From Salipiger abyssi (GTDB taxonomy: Bacteria > Pseudomonadota > Alphaproteobacteria > Rhodobacterales > Rhodobacteraceae): a stretch of DNA of 64,000 bases. A program made the position numbers and the translations under genes. The notes below the pieces were generated by a model. The model saw only the letters and a list, made by a program, of their open reading frames with translations, had not been told where the DNA came from and searched no databases. The number at the start of each line of letters is the position of its first letter. Position 1 is the stretch's first letter. The stretch spans positions 186,001 to 250,000 of the forward strand of contig NZ_JAEKIS010000006.1 of the NCBI RefSeq assembly GCF_017311415.1, given 5' to 3'. Of this stretch, positions 1 through 12,740 are shown one piece after another.

Positions 1-55
1 GCGAGGCGGAAATCGACAGAGCCGCGGCGGCGGCGAGAAAAACGGATGCGCGCAT
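1..55 (-). CDS. N-terminus of an exported protein (partial)
   Basis: Only the first 18 codons are inside the window. They read MRASVFLAAAAALSISAS, a short basic start followed by a hydrophobic Ala-rich stretch typical of a Sec signal peptide. A purine-rich GGGGGA lies just upstream of the ATG. The mature protein is outside the window, so no function can be given. Confidence 0.6.
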   Translation of the reverse strand, partial: MRASVFLAAAAALSISAS

Positions 56-218
56 GGTGTCCCCCGAGAAACCGAAGTGATCGGAAATTATTCTTCGCCG
101 CAGCGTAGCAGTCCCGCCTTTTAAGTCAATGAATTGTCCGGATTCCCGCGTATCGTTTCCATTTCGCGCACAGCGCCCCGGAAATGCCTCTATTGACATG
201 GGAATCCGGTGTCGGCGC

Positions 219-620
219 TCAGTCTTTCGTCAGCCGATCGGCCTTTTTACGCACCAGCACCGAGCGCAGATCGTGCATTGCCAGCAAAAGCGCATCGGTC
301 ACCGCGTCGAGCTGATCGTCGCTGGCGCGCGACTGCGCCCATTGCGCGGTCATGTTGAGATGGTCGATGGCGCGGTGGATATCGTCGATATCGCGCATCG
401 CCAGCAGGGCCTTGCGCTCGCCCATCCAGGATCGGATCGCCGCGAGATCGGCCTCACTCAGCACCCGGTCGCCATGCGGCTTGATCTCGTCGCGGTTGAG
501 GTTAACGACCGCGATCTGGTCCATCTCGATCCGTCGCTGGCGGTTCTCCAGATCAACACGGAACACCAGCGCCCCGTTGTCGCGCACCCGAAAGTAGTAG
601 TCCGGCAATTCGCTCGCCAT
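219..620 (-). CDS. conserved hypothetical protein, 133 aa
   Basis: A soluble, charged protein of 133 residues with no signal peptide or membrane segment. The N-terminal third looks beta-rich (DYYFRVRDNGALVFRVDLENRQRR) and the rest helical, ending in a basic tail. It follows the aminotransferase gene on the same strand with a gap of about 30 nt, so co-transcription is likely. I recognise no domain. Proteins of this look are common beside aatA in Rhodobacteraceae, but no function is assigned. Confidence 0.7.
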   Translation of the reverse strand: MASELPDYYFRVRDNGALVFRVDLENRQRRIEMDQIAVVNLNRDEIKPHGDRVLSEADLAAIRSWMGERKALLAMRDIDDIHRAIDHLNMTAQWAQSRASDDQLDAVTDALLLAMHDLRSVLVRKKADRLTKD

Positions 621-650
621 GCTCGCTCCTGTCGCTTGCGCAACCGCCCC

Positions 651-2614
<1,964 letters not shown>

Positions 2615-2716
2615 CGCGCGGAAATCTGCGGTTTTCCAAGTATCTTAGGCGATTTAACCGATTGTTCGTCTTTTTGCCGCAAACCTGCCTGTCAACGAAT
2701 ACAGGCGGAGACGGTT

Positions 2717-3214
2717 ATGAGCATTCATGCCTCCATGGGAAACAGGCCGCTCAGCGGCTACATGGCCGGGTACCTTGAAACGCTGTCCCTGGTCGAGCGG
2801 CTGCACCGGCTGCTGCTCGACGTGATCAAGGACGAGTTCGAGCGCACCGGGGTTATCGAGATCAACGCGGTGCAGGCGCTGCTCCTCTACAATATCGGCG
2901 ACAACGAGGTGACCGCGGGCGAGCTGAAATCGCGCGGCTACTATCAGGGCAGCAATGTCAGCTACAATCTCAAGAAGCTGGTCGAGATGGGCTATATGCA
3001 CCACCAGCGCTGCGAGATCGACCGACGCTCGGTACGGGTGCGGCTGACCGCGCAGGGGCGCGAGGTGCGCGATATGGTGCAATCGCTGTTCGAACGCCAC
3101 TCCGAGGGCCTGGAAGGGCGCAACATGATCGACCTCGATGGGCTCGACGTCATCAACACCTCGCTGCGCCGGCTCGAACGGTTCTGGACCGACCAGATCA
3201 GGTATATCTATTGA
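2717..3214 (+). CDS. ldtR: LdtR-type winged-helix (MarR family) regulator
   Basis: A 165-residue MarR-like regulator. Residues 45-115 carry the winged helix, with INAVQALLLYNIGDNEVTAGELKSR and the recognition-helix segment GSNVSYNLKKLVEMGY followed by the wing IDRRSVRVRLTAQG. Sequence and length match LdtR, first characterised in Liberibacter, where it controls an L,D-transpeptidase and stress genes. No L,D-transpeptidase gene is adjacent here. The start is preceded by GGCGGAGACGG. Confidence 0.85.
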   Translation: MSIHASMGNRPLSGYMAGYLETLSLVERLHRLLLDVIKDEFERTGVIEINAVQALLLYNIGDNEVTAGELKSRGYYQGSNVSYNLKKLVEMGYMHHQRCEIDRRSVRVRLTAQGREVRDMVQSLFERHSEGLEGRNMIDLDGLDVINTSLRRLERFWTDQIRYIY

Positions 3215-3270
3215 CCGCCGTCGGCGCGCCCCTCCCCCGGGTCGCGCCAGACCAACCGGTCCGCGCAGGC

Positions 3271-3429
3271 CTATCGCCCCGGCAAATCCACCGTCTTCAG
3301 CCGCCAGCGCGGCGCGCTCGGCGCCTGCGTCTCGGCTCTGTGCGTCAGCCGCGCCGCGCACAGCACGATGGCCACCGCCGGCACCATGATCAACAGCCCC
3401 AGAAACAGGCCAATGGCAAATTGCAGCAT
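3271..3429 (-). CDS. small single-span membrane protein, 52 aa
   Basis: A short gene starting at ATG 3429 with a strong GGGAGGA site seven bases upstream. The product begins with a hydrophobic segment (LQFAIGLFLGLLIMVPAVAIVLCAA) that would cross the membrane once, followed by a basic, polar C-terminal tail of about 25 residues. The ribosome binding site and clear amphipathic layout support it. No family is recognised. Confidence 0.6.
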   Translation of the reverse strand: MLQFAIGLFLGLLIMVPAVAIVLCAARLTHRAETQAPSAPRWRLKTVDLPGR

Positions 3430-3559
3430 GAAACGTCCTCCCTGAGAGGAGCGTATCACGGAATCGCGGCGACACAATGCCGCAGCTTGCCTGTACGAAA
3501 AATCGTCTCCGCAGCGCAGACCACGCCCGCCGGCCAAGCGCGGCGCGGCGCGAAACGGA

Positions 3560-4261
3560 TCAGGGTCGCAGCGCCCCCACAATCATATCGTTGAGCTCGC
3601 GAAACAGCTTCAGCGTCATCGCGCGGCGGAAATCCTCATAGCCCTCTGCCACCTCGACAAAGGCACCAGGGCCATGCGCCACCTCACCGCGAAAATAATC
3701 CACCACACGCGGGTCAGAGCCCAGCACCGCCAGCCCGTTCACCACCACGCCGTGAAAGGGGAAATGCGCATAGGCCTGCTGCGGACGGAACCCGTCATTG
3801 GTGATGCCGTCGCCGGAGACGTCGATCACCTTGCGCGCGCAGGCCGGCGCCTGCTCCAGCAGGCCCGCCCCGTAACCCAGCGCATAGCCCATGGCGGTGG
3901 GAAAGCGGTTGTAGCTGCGGGGCGCGGCGAGGATCGTGCCCACCGCCTGGTTCAGCGCATCCTCATCTGAGAGCAGGATCCAGTCGAGCAGCAGGGTCGA
4001 CTGCCGCCGCCCGCTCCATTCATAGACCGACAACGCCACATCTCCCTCGCCTTCGAGGATCGAGCGCTTGACGTCCGGGTCCGACAGCGCCGCAGCCAGG
4101 CCCTGTTTTTGCAGCTGATATTCGCTGTCATCCACCGAGGACGACACATCCAGCGCCAGCAGCAGCGCCAGCCGGCAGCCCTCGGCCCGCGCCGCGCCCG
4201 GAAGGAGCATCAGCGCCACAACGGCCAGCGCCGCGAGCCGGAGGGCGGCGGCCCTTACCAA
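3560..4261 (-). CDS. DUF1194 protein (VWA-like, secreted)
   Basis: About 233 residues of a DUF1194 protein: signal peptide (LAALAVVALMLLPGAARA) followed by a von Willebrand A-like fold. The metal-site motif appears as LALDVSSSVDDSEY, and VIDVSGDGITNDG matches the second loop. Function is unknown; the family is secreted and common in Rhodobacteraceae. The start is uncertain: no ATG or GTG precedes the signal peptide at a sensible distance, and a TTG at 4261, overlapping the end of gloA, is the best choice. Confidence 0.75.
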   Translation of the reverse strand: MVRAAALRLAALAVVALMLLPGAARAEGCRLALLLALDVSSSVDDSEYQLQKQGLAAALSDPDVKRSILEGEGDVALSVYEWSGRRQSTLLLDWILLSDEDALNQAVGTILAAPRSYNRFPTAMGYALGYGAGLLEQAPACARKVIDVSGDGITNDGFRPQQAYAHFPFHGVVVNGLAVLGSDPRVVDYFRGEVAHGPGAFVEVAEGYEDFRRAMTLKLFRELNDMIVGALRP

Positions 4262-4689
4262 TGACCTGTATTTTCCATGCTCGCCCAGGGCTCCTGCGGC
4301 GGCAGCGCGTCGCCCTGCTGCAAAAGCTCGATCGACACATTGTCGGGCGAGCGCACAAAGGCCATATGCCCGTCGCGCGGCGGCCGGTTGATGGTGACGC
4401 CATTGTCCATAAGCGTCTGACACATCTCGTAGATATCCGGCACGGTATAGGCGAGATGCCCGAAATGACGCGAATCCGAGGGCAGCCCCTCGTCGCCGTC
4501 CCAGTTATAGGTCAGCTCCACATCCGCGGTGCCGTCATCCTGTTCCGGCGGGCAGAGGAAAACCAGGGTGAAGCGGCCTTTTTCGCTTTCGCTGCGGCGG
4601 CGCTCCTTCAGCCCGAGAAGCTTGTAGAATGCGAGGGATTTTTCCAGGTCCTTCACGCGGACCATGGTGTGCAGATACCGGATGCCCAT
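4255..4689 (-). CDS. gloA: lactoylglutathione lyase (glyoxalase I)
   Basis: A 144-residue glyoxalase I that converts the methylglyoxal-glutathione hemithioacetal to S-lactoylglutathione in the cytoplasm. The two beta-alpha-beta-beta-beta repeats of the VOC fold are present, and the four expected metal ligands can be placed at H7, E58, H78 and E121, the Ni/Co-type layout. It lacks the insertions of the longer Zn-type enzymes. It overlaps the likely start of the DUF1194 gene by 7 nt, so the two are probably coupled. Confidence 0.93.
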   Translation of the reverse strand: MGIRYLHTMVRVKDLEKSLAFYKLLGLKERRRSESEKGRFTLVFLCPPEQDDGTADVELTYNWDGDEGLPSDSRHFGHLAYTVPDIYEMCQTLMDNGVTINRPPRDGHMAFVRSPDNVSIELLQQGDALPPQEPWASMENTGHW

Positions 4690-4805
4690 GTGACACCTCC
4701 TTCTTTGCGGTCTTTCCTAGAAACCTAGACAGCCCGGCGCAGATGTCGAGAGCGCCGCGCCGTCAGATCGTCTCGGGATCGCGGAAGGAGGGATGCGGCG
4801 CCTCT

Positions 4806-5720
4806 TCAGGCCTCGCCGTCGAGCACCGCCTTGAACTCGCGCCACTCGCCCTTGGACATGCCGGAGCTTTCCTGCGTGACCTCCTCGCCCTTGAGCATCC
4901 GGCGCACACAGTCGAGCGCGCTGCGCGAGAGCTGCGCGCCGCCCATGCGGTAATCCTCGAAGGCGCGATAGGCGAAGGGCACCCAGTCCTTGACCATCTC
5001 GCAGATCGCATCCGCATAGACGCGGATCTCGTATTGCGCATGGGCATCGGCGCGCAGGCGCAGGAAATGCAGCAGGTTGTGCAGATCCACCTTCCAGTAC
5101 CACTGGGTGTAGATATTCGCCGGCAGGTTCATCCGCGCCAACTCGCGCGCCAGCCCCTGCTGCCCTTCGGTCGAGATCATCTCTTCGTAGTGGTCGTAGC
5201 TGCGCATCGCGTCGTCGCGCAGATAGCGCAGCACGCGCTCGGCCTCTTCGCCCGAGAGCGCGGCGCCCCGGCCCTGGTTGTTGACCTCGGACTGCGCCGC
5301 CAGATGCTCGGGCGCGGGGACATAGAATTCCCGGTCGAGGATCGAATAGCGGGCGGAATATTCGTTCACATTGGCGGTGCGGTGACGGATCCACTGCCGC
5401 GCCACAAAGATCGGCAGCTTCACATGCAGCTTGACCTCGCACATCTCGAACGGGGTCGAGTGCCAGTGCCGCATCAGGTAGCGGATCAGCCCCTCGTCGT
5501 TGCTGACCGATTTGGTGCCCTTGCCATAGGAAACCCGCGCCGCCTGACAGATCGCCGCATCGTCGCCCATGTAATCGACCACCCGCACGAAACCGTGGTC
5601 GAGTACCGGCTGAGCGGTATAGAGATGCGCCTCCATGCCCTCGGACACGGCGCGCAGGGTCGGCTGCGGAGCGGCGCGCTGCGCGTCGATTTCGGCCTGC
5701 TGTTCGGGGCTGAGCGGCAT
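4806..5720 (-). CDS. thyX: flavin-dependent thymidylate synthase
   Basis: A 304-residue ThyX that methylates dUMP to dTMP using methylenetetrahydrofolate, NADPH and FAD. The ThyX signature is at residues 112-125, [14 protein letters not shown], with the usual first Ser replaced by Ala. ThyX explains how the cell can make dTMP without ThyA. The start at 5720 has GGAAAGGGA upstream; the 23-codon in-frame extension has no such site. The C-terminal helical region and length are usual for alphaproteobacteria. Confidence 0.95.
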   Translation of the reverse strand: MPLSPEQQAEIDAQRAAPQPTLRAVSEGMEAHLYTAQPVLDHGFVRVVDYMGDDAAICQAARVSYGKGTKSVSNDEGLIRYLMRHWHSTPFEMCEVKLHVKLPIFVARQWIRHRTANVNEYSARYSILDREFYVPAPEHLAAQSEVNNQGRGAALSGEEAERVLRYLRDDAMRSYDHYEEMISTEGQQGLARELARMNLPANIYTQWYWKVDLHNLLHFLRLRADAHAQYEIRVYADAICEMVKDWVPFAYRAFEDYRMGGAQLSRSALDCVRRMLKGEEVTQESSGMSKGEWREFKAVLDGEA

Positions 5721-5837
5721 GAACGAATCCCTTTCCGGTAACTGAGTCGGCGCGACTATATCTTGTCGCGCCACCGGCAGGAACGCCAAGATGAGGTGGC
5801 GCCATATGGCATCACCCGCACCGATAGGCTTGTCGCG

Positions 5838-6470
<633 letters not shown>

Positions 6471-6489
6471 CTTTACCTCCGTTACGATG

Positions 6490-7125
6490 TTACGATCTGA
6501 AGAGCCGCGAATAGAGCATGTCGTGGCGCTGGCTGGCAATGTCGATCAGCGGCGCGAAGCCGCCGATCTCATCGAGATCCGCCGCTTCCGCCTGTTTTGC
6601 CAGCGCCGCGCAGAGCGGCGCCAGCGCCGCCACCACGCGCTGGCCTTCGGTCTGGCCGAGCGGCACCAGACGCACGCCGGCGCCCGCGAGGTTGGATGCA
6701 AAGGCCAGAAGGTAAAGCCGCAGCGCCTCCGCCAGCGGCAGCTCCAGCGCCCGCACCGCGAGCCCGACCGCCACCGGGTAGGGGGATGGCGGGATCTCCA
6801 GCCCCCAGACCTCCGAAACGGTCGCGGCAAAGGCATTTCCCTGCTGCTCGGTCTCCAGCCGCCGCTCGGCGGAGGGCGAAAGCGCACGGCCCAGCTCGGA
6901 GAGCGTTTCCGGATCCGCGCCGCGCGCCGCCTGCGCCATCAGCACCGCGTCCGACCAGCCGGCACCGTGGCGCAGCACCGCCTCCAGCCAGGCCAGCAGG
7001 CTGCCGGCATCGCCCACCTGCCCCGCCTGCACCACGGTTTCGAGCCCGTGCGAATAGGCGAAGGCCCCCACCGGGAAGGCCGGGGAGAAAAGCTGGTGCA
7101 GGGTCAGCGCCGGGTCAGTGCTCAT
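6490..7125 (-). CDS. ureF: urease accessory protein UreF
   Basis: A 211-residue all-helical UreF, which bridges UreD and UreG during nickel delivery. Family motifs include [13 protein letters not shown] near the N-terminus, [20 protein letters not shown], and the conserved C-terminal tail [12 protein letters not shown]. The start (ATG 7125) overlaps the end of ureE by 11 nt, implying coupled translation. Longer in-frame versions would read out of phase through the His-rich tail of ureE and are not real. Confidence 0.95.
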   Translation of the reverse strand: MSTDPALTLHQLFSPAFPVGAFAYSHGLETVVQAGQVGDAGSLLAWLEAVLRHGAGWSDAVLMAQAARGADPETLSELGRALSPSAERRLETEQQGNAFAATVSEVWGLEIPPSPYPVAVGLAVRALELPLAEALRLYLLAFASNLAGAGVRLVPLGQTEGQRVVAALAPLCAALAKQAEAADLDEIGGFAPLIDIASQRHDMLYSRLFRS

Positions 7126-7669
7126 GCGTATGCGGGTGCGATCCGTGGCTGTGGGAATGGCTGTGACTGTGCCCGTGGCCGTCGTCATGGCTATGTGCCT
7201 CGGGTCCGTGGCTGTGCGAATGGTCGTGCCCGTGGGTGCGACCATGGCCATAGGCGCCGCCCTCGGGGGTAAAGGGCTCGTCGACCTCCGCCACCGTGGC
7301 GCCGATCTTTTCCAGCATGTCGCGGATCACATGGTCGCGCTGGATGAGCAGCCGGCCCTGTTCGATCTGACAGGGGGTGTGACGGTTGCCGATATGCCAG
7401 GCGATGCGCGGCAGATCGGCGCCGGTCACCGCCAGCAGCGGCTCCTCCGCCGCCTCAACCGCCACGGCGCGCCCGTCGGTGAGCCGGAAGGCATCGCCAT
7501 GATCGAGGCTTTCGGTATGGGCGAGATCGACCAGAAAACCCTGCCCCGACGCCGCCTTCAGCACCTTGCGGCGCAGGAACCGGTCCTCATAGCTCAGCCG
7601 GACGGTGTCGGCGGCATCGTCCCAGAGGCCCTTGCGGAGAATCTCGTGGCTGGTGGGCAGCGTGGTCAT
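7115..7669 (-). CDS. ureE: urease nickel metallochaperone UreE
   Basis: A 184-residue UreE, the nickel donor for urease maturation. Residues 1-80 form the N-terminal peptide-binding domain and 80-140 the metal-binding domain (IGNRHTPCQIEQGRLLI). The last 45 residues are extremely His-rich (HGHDHSHSHG..., HSHSHSHSHG..., HTHEH), a nickel-storage tail found in some but not all UreE proteins. It is first in the ureEFG run and probably has its own promoter, because a strong hairpin terminator precedes it at 7712-7748. Confidence 0.96.
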   Translation of the reverse strand: MTTLPTSHEILRKGLWDDAADTVRLSYEDRFLRRKVLKAASGQGFLVDLAHTESLDHGDAFRLTDGRAVAVEAAEEPLLAVTGADLPRIAWHIGNRHTPCQIEQGRLLIQRDHVIRDMLEKIGATVAEVDEPFTPEGGAYGHGRTHGHDHSHSHGPEAHSHDDGHGHSHSHSHSHGSHPHTHEH

Positions 7670-7711
7670 GTCTCGGCTCCTTTCGCGCGGCGCGGGGGCC
7701 GCAAAACAGAG

Positions 7712-7748
7712 AAGGCCACGCCCCGGATCTCACCGGGTGCGTGGCCTT
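7712..7748 (-). terminator. hairpin terminator after the DUF1127 gene
   Basis: A long hairpin: AAGGCCACG at 7712-7720 pairs with CGTGGCCTT at 7740-7748, with an inner CCCGG/CCGGG stem. On the minus strand it is followed by TCTCTGTTTTGC. It sits between the DUF1127 gene and ureE and would separate ureEFG from ureC transcription. Confidence 0.65.
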
Positions 7749-7808
7749 GGCAGGTTGGAACGGCGCCCGCGTCAGCGCGCGCGGCGATCCGGAAACTCGG
7801 ACGCAGGA

Positions 7809-8024
7809 TCAGACGTAGAACAGATCCTGGAAAACGTGGCGCACGATGTCTTCGCGGCGCAGGCCTTTTTCGGCCAGCTCGGCGTCGGACAGGCGCTGAA
7901 GCGCCTCGACGCGTTTCAGACGCGGATTCGCTTCGCCGATCGAAACGAACATGTGGCCGATTGCGCTCAGAAAGCGCGAGAAGAGCGGTGCTTCGTGATG
8001 ATGAACGGCGCTTTGAAATGCCAT
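7809..8024 (-). CDS. DUF1127 small protein
   Basis: A 71-residue protein with a C-terminal DUF1127/YjiS-like segment (RLKRVEALQRLSDAELAEKGLRREDIVRHVFQDLFYV), the arginine-rich helical domain seen in small alphaproteobacterial RNA-associated or phosphate/stress-linked proteins. The N-terminus has an unusual HHH and a mildly hydrophobic helix. It lies between ureC-linked genes and ureE but is flanked by its own palindromic upstream site and terminator, so it is probably an independent unit. Confidence 0.8.
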   Translation of the reverse strand: MAFQSAVHHHEAPLFSRFLSAIGHMFVSIGEANPRLKRVEALQRLSDAELAEKGLRREDIVRHVFQDLFYV

Positions 8025-8133
8025 GGGAAACCTTCCTTTCGATGTTTAGGTCCCCTCCCACGAACGATAGGTAAGCGATCCTGCCCGACTCCACAAATGC
8101 TGCATCTGCAAAGTCGCGTTTCGCTGAGCGCAT

Positions 8134-8150
8134 AGGTAAATGGTTTACCT
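8134..8150. promoter_or_regulatory. palindrome upstream of the DUF1127 gene
   Basis: AGGTAAA-TGG-TTTACCT is a perfect 7+3+7 inverted repeat about 110 nt upstream of the DUF1127 start, in the only AT-richer patch nearby. It has no T-tract, so an operator is more likely than a terminator. The binding protein is unknown. Confidence 0.35.
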
Positions 8151-8171
8151 TTGAACTACCTTTGACCGCCA

Positions 8172-8759
8172 TCAGTGCACGGCCTCGATGCCGGTGTAGT
8201 CGTAGCGGTCCTCGCCCTCCCGGTCGGCGATACGCGACAGATAGGAAATGCCGAGCTCCGGCAGCCAGTTCACGAATTCCACCGTACCAAGCGGATCGGG
8301 CCGGTAGGACTGGATGACCGGGATCATATCATAGCTGCAATCGCCGAAGCTGACCCGGCTCAGCGGTCCGAAACTGTAGATCTGCACCTCGTGCTCGCTG
8401 CCCCAGGTGGCGGTTACCTCGACATCCGCCGTCCAGCCGCTCTCAGGCTCGGGCAGCGGCATCTCTGCCGGGGTACGCCCGAAATCGTAGTGCATCAGCC
8501 CCTCGGGCACCGGCTGGCCGTCCTGCGTCTCGCCATAGGCCAGCACGTACATGCCGCGCCCCAGCAGCACATGGCTCTCGGCGTTCTCCTCCGCGTAATG
8601 ATAGACCGAGCGCACCGTCTGCGCGTCCTCGCGCCGGAACAGCTCGGTATCGCCGCCCGCGAGATGAAACAGGATTCCCGTGTCGAGATCCGCCGCCGTC
8701 GGACAATCGGCCGGCGCCACCGAGGGCAGCGCCAGCAGGCAGAGGAACAGCCGTGTCAT
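8172..8759 (-). CDS. secreted hypothetical protein, 195 aa
   Basis: A protein with a short signal peptide (MTRLFLCLLALPSVAPADC) and a beta-rich acidic body containing three Cys in the mature part. It starts 19 nt after ureC on the same strand and is probably co-transcribed with it. I recognise no domain, and no link to urease chemistry is visible in the sequence. The first Cys of the mature region follows Ala-Asp rather than a lipobox, so a soluble periplasmic protein is more likely than a lipoprotein. Confidence 0.7.
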   Translation of the reverse strand: MTRLFLCLLALPSVAPADCPTAADLDTGILFHLAGGDTELFRREDAQTVRSVYHYAEENAESHVLLGRGMYVLAYGETQDGQPVPEGLMHYDFGRTPAEMPLPEPESGWTADVEVTATWGSEHEVQIYSFGPLSRVSFGDCSYDMIPVIQSYRPDPLGTVEFVNWLPELGISYLSRIADREGEDRYDYTGIEAVH

Positions 8760-8778
8760 GCGAAGCGCGCCGGCCGGG

Positions 8779-10527
<1,749 letters not shown>

Positions 10528-10677
10528 ATCGTCGTCTTTCCTCGGCTGTCAGCTCCAGCGCCCGCCGCTTGACCCTGCGTCAATTTTTGTCGCCAGACGG
10601 GACGGAGCTGATAAGGTGAGTTTCGCGTATCTGTTTTGTTTTACACTTTTAATTGCATCTCTCGGGGGAGACACATC

Positions 10678-11523
10678 ATGAAGTTGAAGGCGTTCGCGAC
10701 GTCGGTCGCCAGCCTCGGCAGCCTTGCCGTGGCAGCCACCGCAGAGCCGGATCTGGCGCGCGGCGAATATCTCGTTCGGGGGCCGGCGGGCTGCGGCAAT
10801 TGCCACACGCCGCTGGGCCCGGACGGGCCGGTGCCGGGCATGGAGCTGGCCGGACGGCTGGTCGACAAGAACCCGGGCTTCACGGCCTATGCGCCCAATA
10901 TCACCCCCGCGAGCCGCATCGCCGACTGGAGCGACGCCGAGCTGGCGCGCGCGATCCGTGAGGGGCTGCGGCCCGACGGCTCGCTCATCGGGCCGCCGAT
11001 GCCCTTTGCCATGTATCGCGGGCTGGGCGACGACGATCTTGCCGCGATCGTAGCCTTCCTGCGTACGCTGACGCCAGTGGATAACGAGGTTCCGCCTTCC
11101 GAATACAACATCCCCCTGCCCCCGGCTTACGGCCCGCCGGTCTAGACCGTGACCACCCCGCCGCAGGGTGTCACCGTGGCATACGGCGCCTATCTCGCCG
11201 GGCCGGTCGCGCATTGCATGGAATGCCATTCGCCGATGGGCCCGCAAGGCCCGATGACCGACCCAGAGCATCTCGGACAGGGCGGATTCGAATTTCACGG
11301 CCCCTGGGGCACCTCCATCGCCGCCAACCTCACCAGCCACGAGGACGGTCTGGCGGGCTACAGCGACGCTGAGCTGAAAGCGATGATCGCGGAGGGCAAG
11401 CGGACCGACGGCAGCGAGATGCTGCCGCCCATGCCCTATGGCTATCTCGTCGGAATGACGCCCGAGGATCTCGACGCGGTCATCCTCTACCTGCGCAGCC
11501 TGCCGCCGCTGCCCGACGCCTGA
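10678..11523 (+). pseudogene. di-haem cytochrome c gene with an in-frame amber stop
   Basis: One reading frame of 282 codons encodes a signal peptide and two c-type haem domains (CGNCH near residue 40, CMECH after the break), like the cytochrome subunits that serve periplasmic dehydrogenases. It is interrupted by a single TAG at 11143-11145. Downstream, the same frame resumes with ACC then GTG and stays open to 11523. The first part (10678-11145, 155 aa) is a complete monohaem cytochrome with its own GGGGGAG ribosome site. The second part (GTG at 11149) has no signal peptide, so alone it could not be exported for haem attachment. It lies opposite to the surrounding urease genes. Either a recent nonsense mutation, a sequencing error, or stop read-through. 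Confidence 0.7.
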
Positions 11524-11595
11524 CATGTGCCCCGTCGCGCCCTTCGGGGCGCGGCGGGAACTCGGCGGCGTGGCAGGGTAAAGGCGCATCTAGGA

Positions 11596-11991
11596 TCAGA
11601 CCTCGAACATCTCGTCCACCGGCACCTGAAGCGCCGTGGCCATGGCGTTGGTCAAACTGGCCACGCCGATCACCGCCAGCAGCTCGTTGTGCATCGCGTC
11701 GGTCATGCCCTTGGCCTTCGCCGCCGCCGTGTGCGAGTGACAGCAATATTCGCAGGCATTGGCGGCGGAGACGGCGATATAGACCATCTCCTTGACCAGC
11801 GGATCCAGCGCGCCCGGCCCCATCAGCCCCTTGAGCCGCTCCCAGGTCGCCTTGAGCGTCTCGGGATCATGCGCCAGCGCGCGCCAGAAATTGTTGACGT
11901 AGTCGGTGCCGCGCGTGGCGCGGATGTCGTCGAAGACCGCGCGCGCGAGCGGCGAGAGCTGTTCGTCGGTCAGAAGCGGACGGCTGGCCAT
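11596..11991 (-). CDS. carboxymuconolactone decarboxylase / AhpD-like protein
   Basis: A 131-residue CMD-family protein with the redox motif CEYCCHSH, the AhpD-like CxxC arrangement used in peroxidatic disulfide chemistry. The flanking helices (KEMVYIAVSAANACEYC..., AAAKAKGMTDAMHNELLAVIGVASLTNAMATAL) match the family fold. It starts 10 nt after the small gene at 12002 and belongs to a three-gene run continuing from ureB. The substrate is unknown. Confidence 0.85.
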   Translation of the reverse strand: MASRPLLTDEQLSPLARAVFDDIRATRGTDYVNNFWRALAHDPETLKATWERLKGLMGPGALDPLVKEMVYIAVSAANACEYCCHSHTAAAKAKGMTDAMHNELLAVIGVASLTNAMATALQVPVDEMFEV

Positions 11992-12001
11992 GACGTTGCC
12001 C

Positions 12002-12337
12002 CTAGATGTCTGCCGAGAGGTCGGCGTCGCCCGAGCGCGCCACCAGCACCGGCACCGGTGCCTTCGATGCTACGCGGCGGCGCGTCCGCGCCCCGGGCAC
12101 GGCAGGCACGGCCCGAAGCCGGGGCACGGCGCGCGGGTGGACCGCCGCGCAGGCGCCGGTCATCCCGGTCGCGCGCTCCTTGGCGGGAAAGACCGGTCCC
12201 CGCAGCCCCCAGAGCCGCTGTTGCTGCTCCATGCCCGCCTCGCACATGACCTGGGCCAGACGGATCTGTGCCCCCATCACCTGCGAGCCGGCCCGCATCA
12301 TCGCCAGGCTCCAATCCATCGGAGTCATCGGCATCAT
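12002..12337 (-). CDS. small hypothetical protein, 111 aa
   Basis: Starts MMPMTPMDWSLAMMRAGSQVMGAQIRLAQVMCEAGMEQQQRL, a Met-rich amphipathic helix of phasin-like look. The C-terminal half is low-complexity Arg/Ala/Pro/Val with weak coding character, so a frameshift around codon 55-60 is possible. It is packed 19 nt after the gene at 12357. Function not recognised. Confidence 0.5.
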   Translation of the reverse strand: MMPMTPMDWSLAMMRAGSQVMGAQIRLAQVMCEAGMEQQQRLWGLRGPVFPAKERATGMTGACAAVHPRAVPRLRAVPAVPGARTRRRVASKAPVPVLVARSGDADLSADI

Positions 12338-12356
12338 GTCGTCGTCCTCCTCCTCG

Positions 12357-12686
12357 TCAGTCCTCGGCCTCTAGACCGAGGGTCACTTTCGGCCCGCGCC
12401 GCGCCAGCCTCTGGCGGTTCTCGCGTGCCGCTTCCTCCAGCGGCTCGGCCCAGGCCGCGAGTACCGCCTCGGGCGAGGCGCCACTGCCCCAGGCCTGCGA
12501 GGCATCCCACCAACCGGTCAGAAAGGCCGGTGTCTTTTCCGCAACCATGCGGATCGACTCGGACGGCGGCACCGACCAGAGGCCGCTGAAGCCCAGCATC
12601 CGGTAAGCCACCACGCTCTGCGCTTCCGTGGCCAGCAGGCCAAGTTTCACCGCGCTTTCATGCCACGCATTGAGCTGACCGAACAT
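12357..12686 (-). CDS. small helical hypothetical protein, 109 aa
   Basis: A 109-residue helical protein (MFGQLNAWHESAVKLGLLATEAQSVVAYRMLGFSGLW...) with no signal peptide. Proteins of this type in Rhodobacteraceae have sometimes been labelled antifreeze-like from low-complexity matches, a label I do not trust. Together with the 12002 gene, which has a similar N-terminal amphipathic helix, it looks like a paired phasin-like unit, but this is an impression only. It lies 54 nt after ureB on the same strand. Confidence 0.6.
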   Translation of the reverse strand: MFGQLNAWHESAVKLGLLATEAQSVVAYRMLGFSGLWSVPPSESIRMVAEKTPAFLTGWWDASQAWGSGASPEAVLAAWAEPLEEAARENRQRLARRGPKVTLGLEAED

Positions 12687-12740
12687 CGCACCGTACTCCG
12701 TTATTATTATTTCGTTTTATCGGGTTCATCCCGGGCACGC

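Noticed and set aside
7115-7251. Longer UreF with an N-terminal Thr/Ile-rich extension
   Set aside because: The extension is the out-of-frame reading of the His-rich UreE tail; ATG 7125 gives the family N-terminus.
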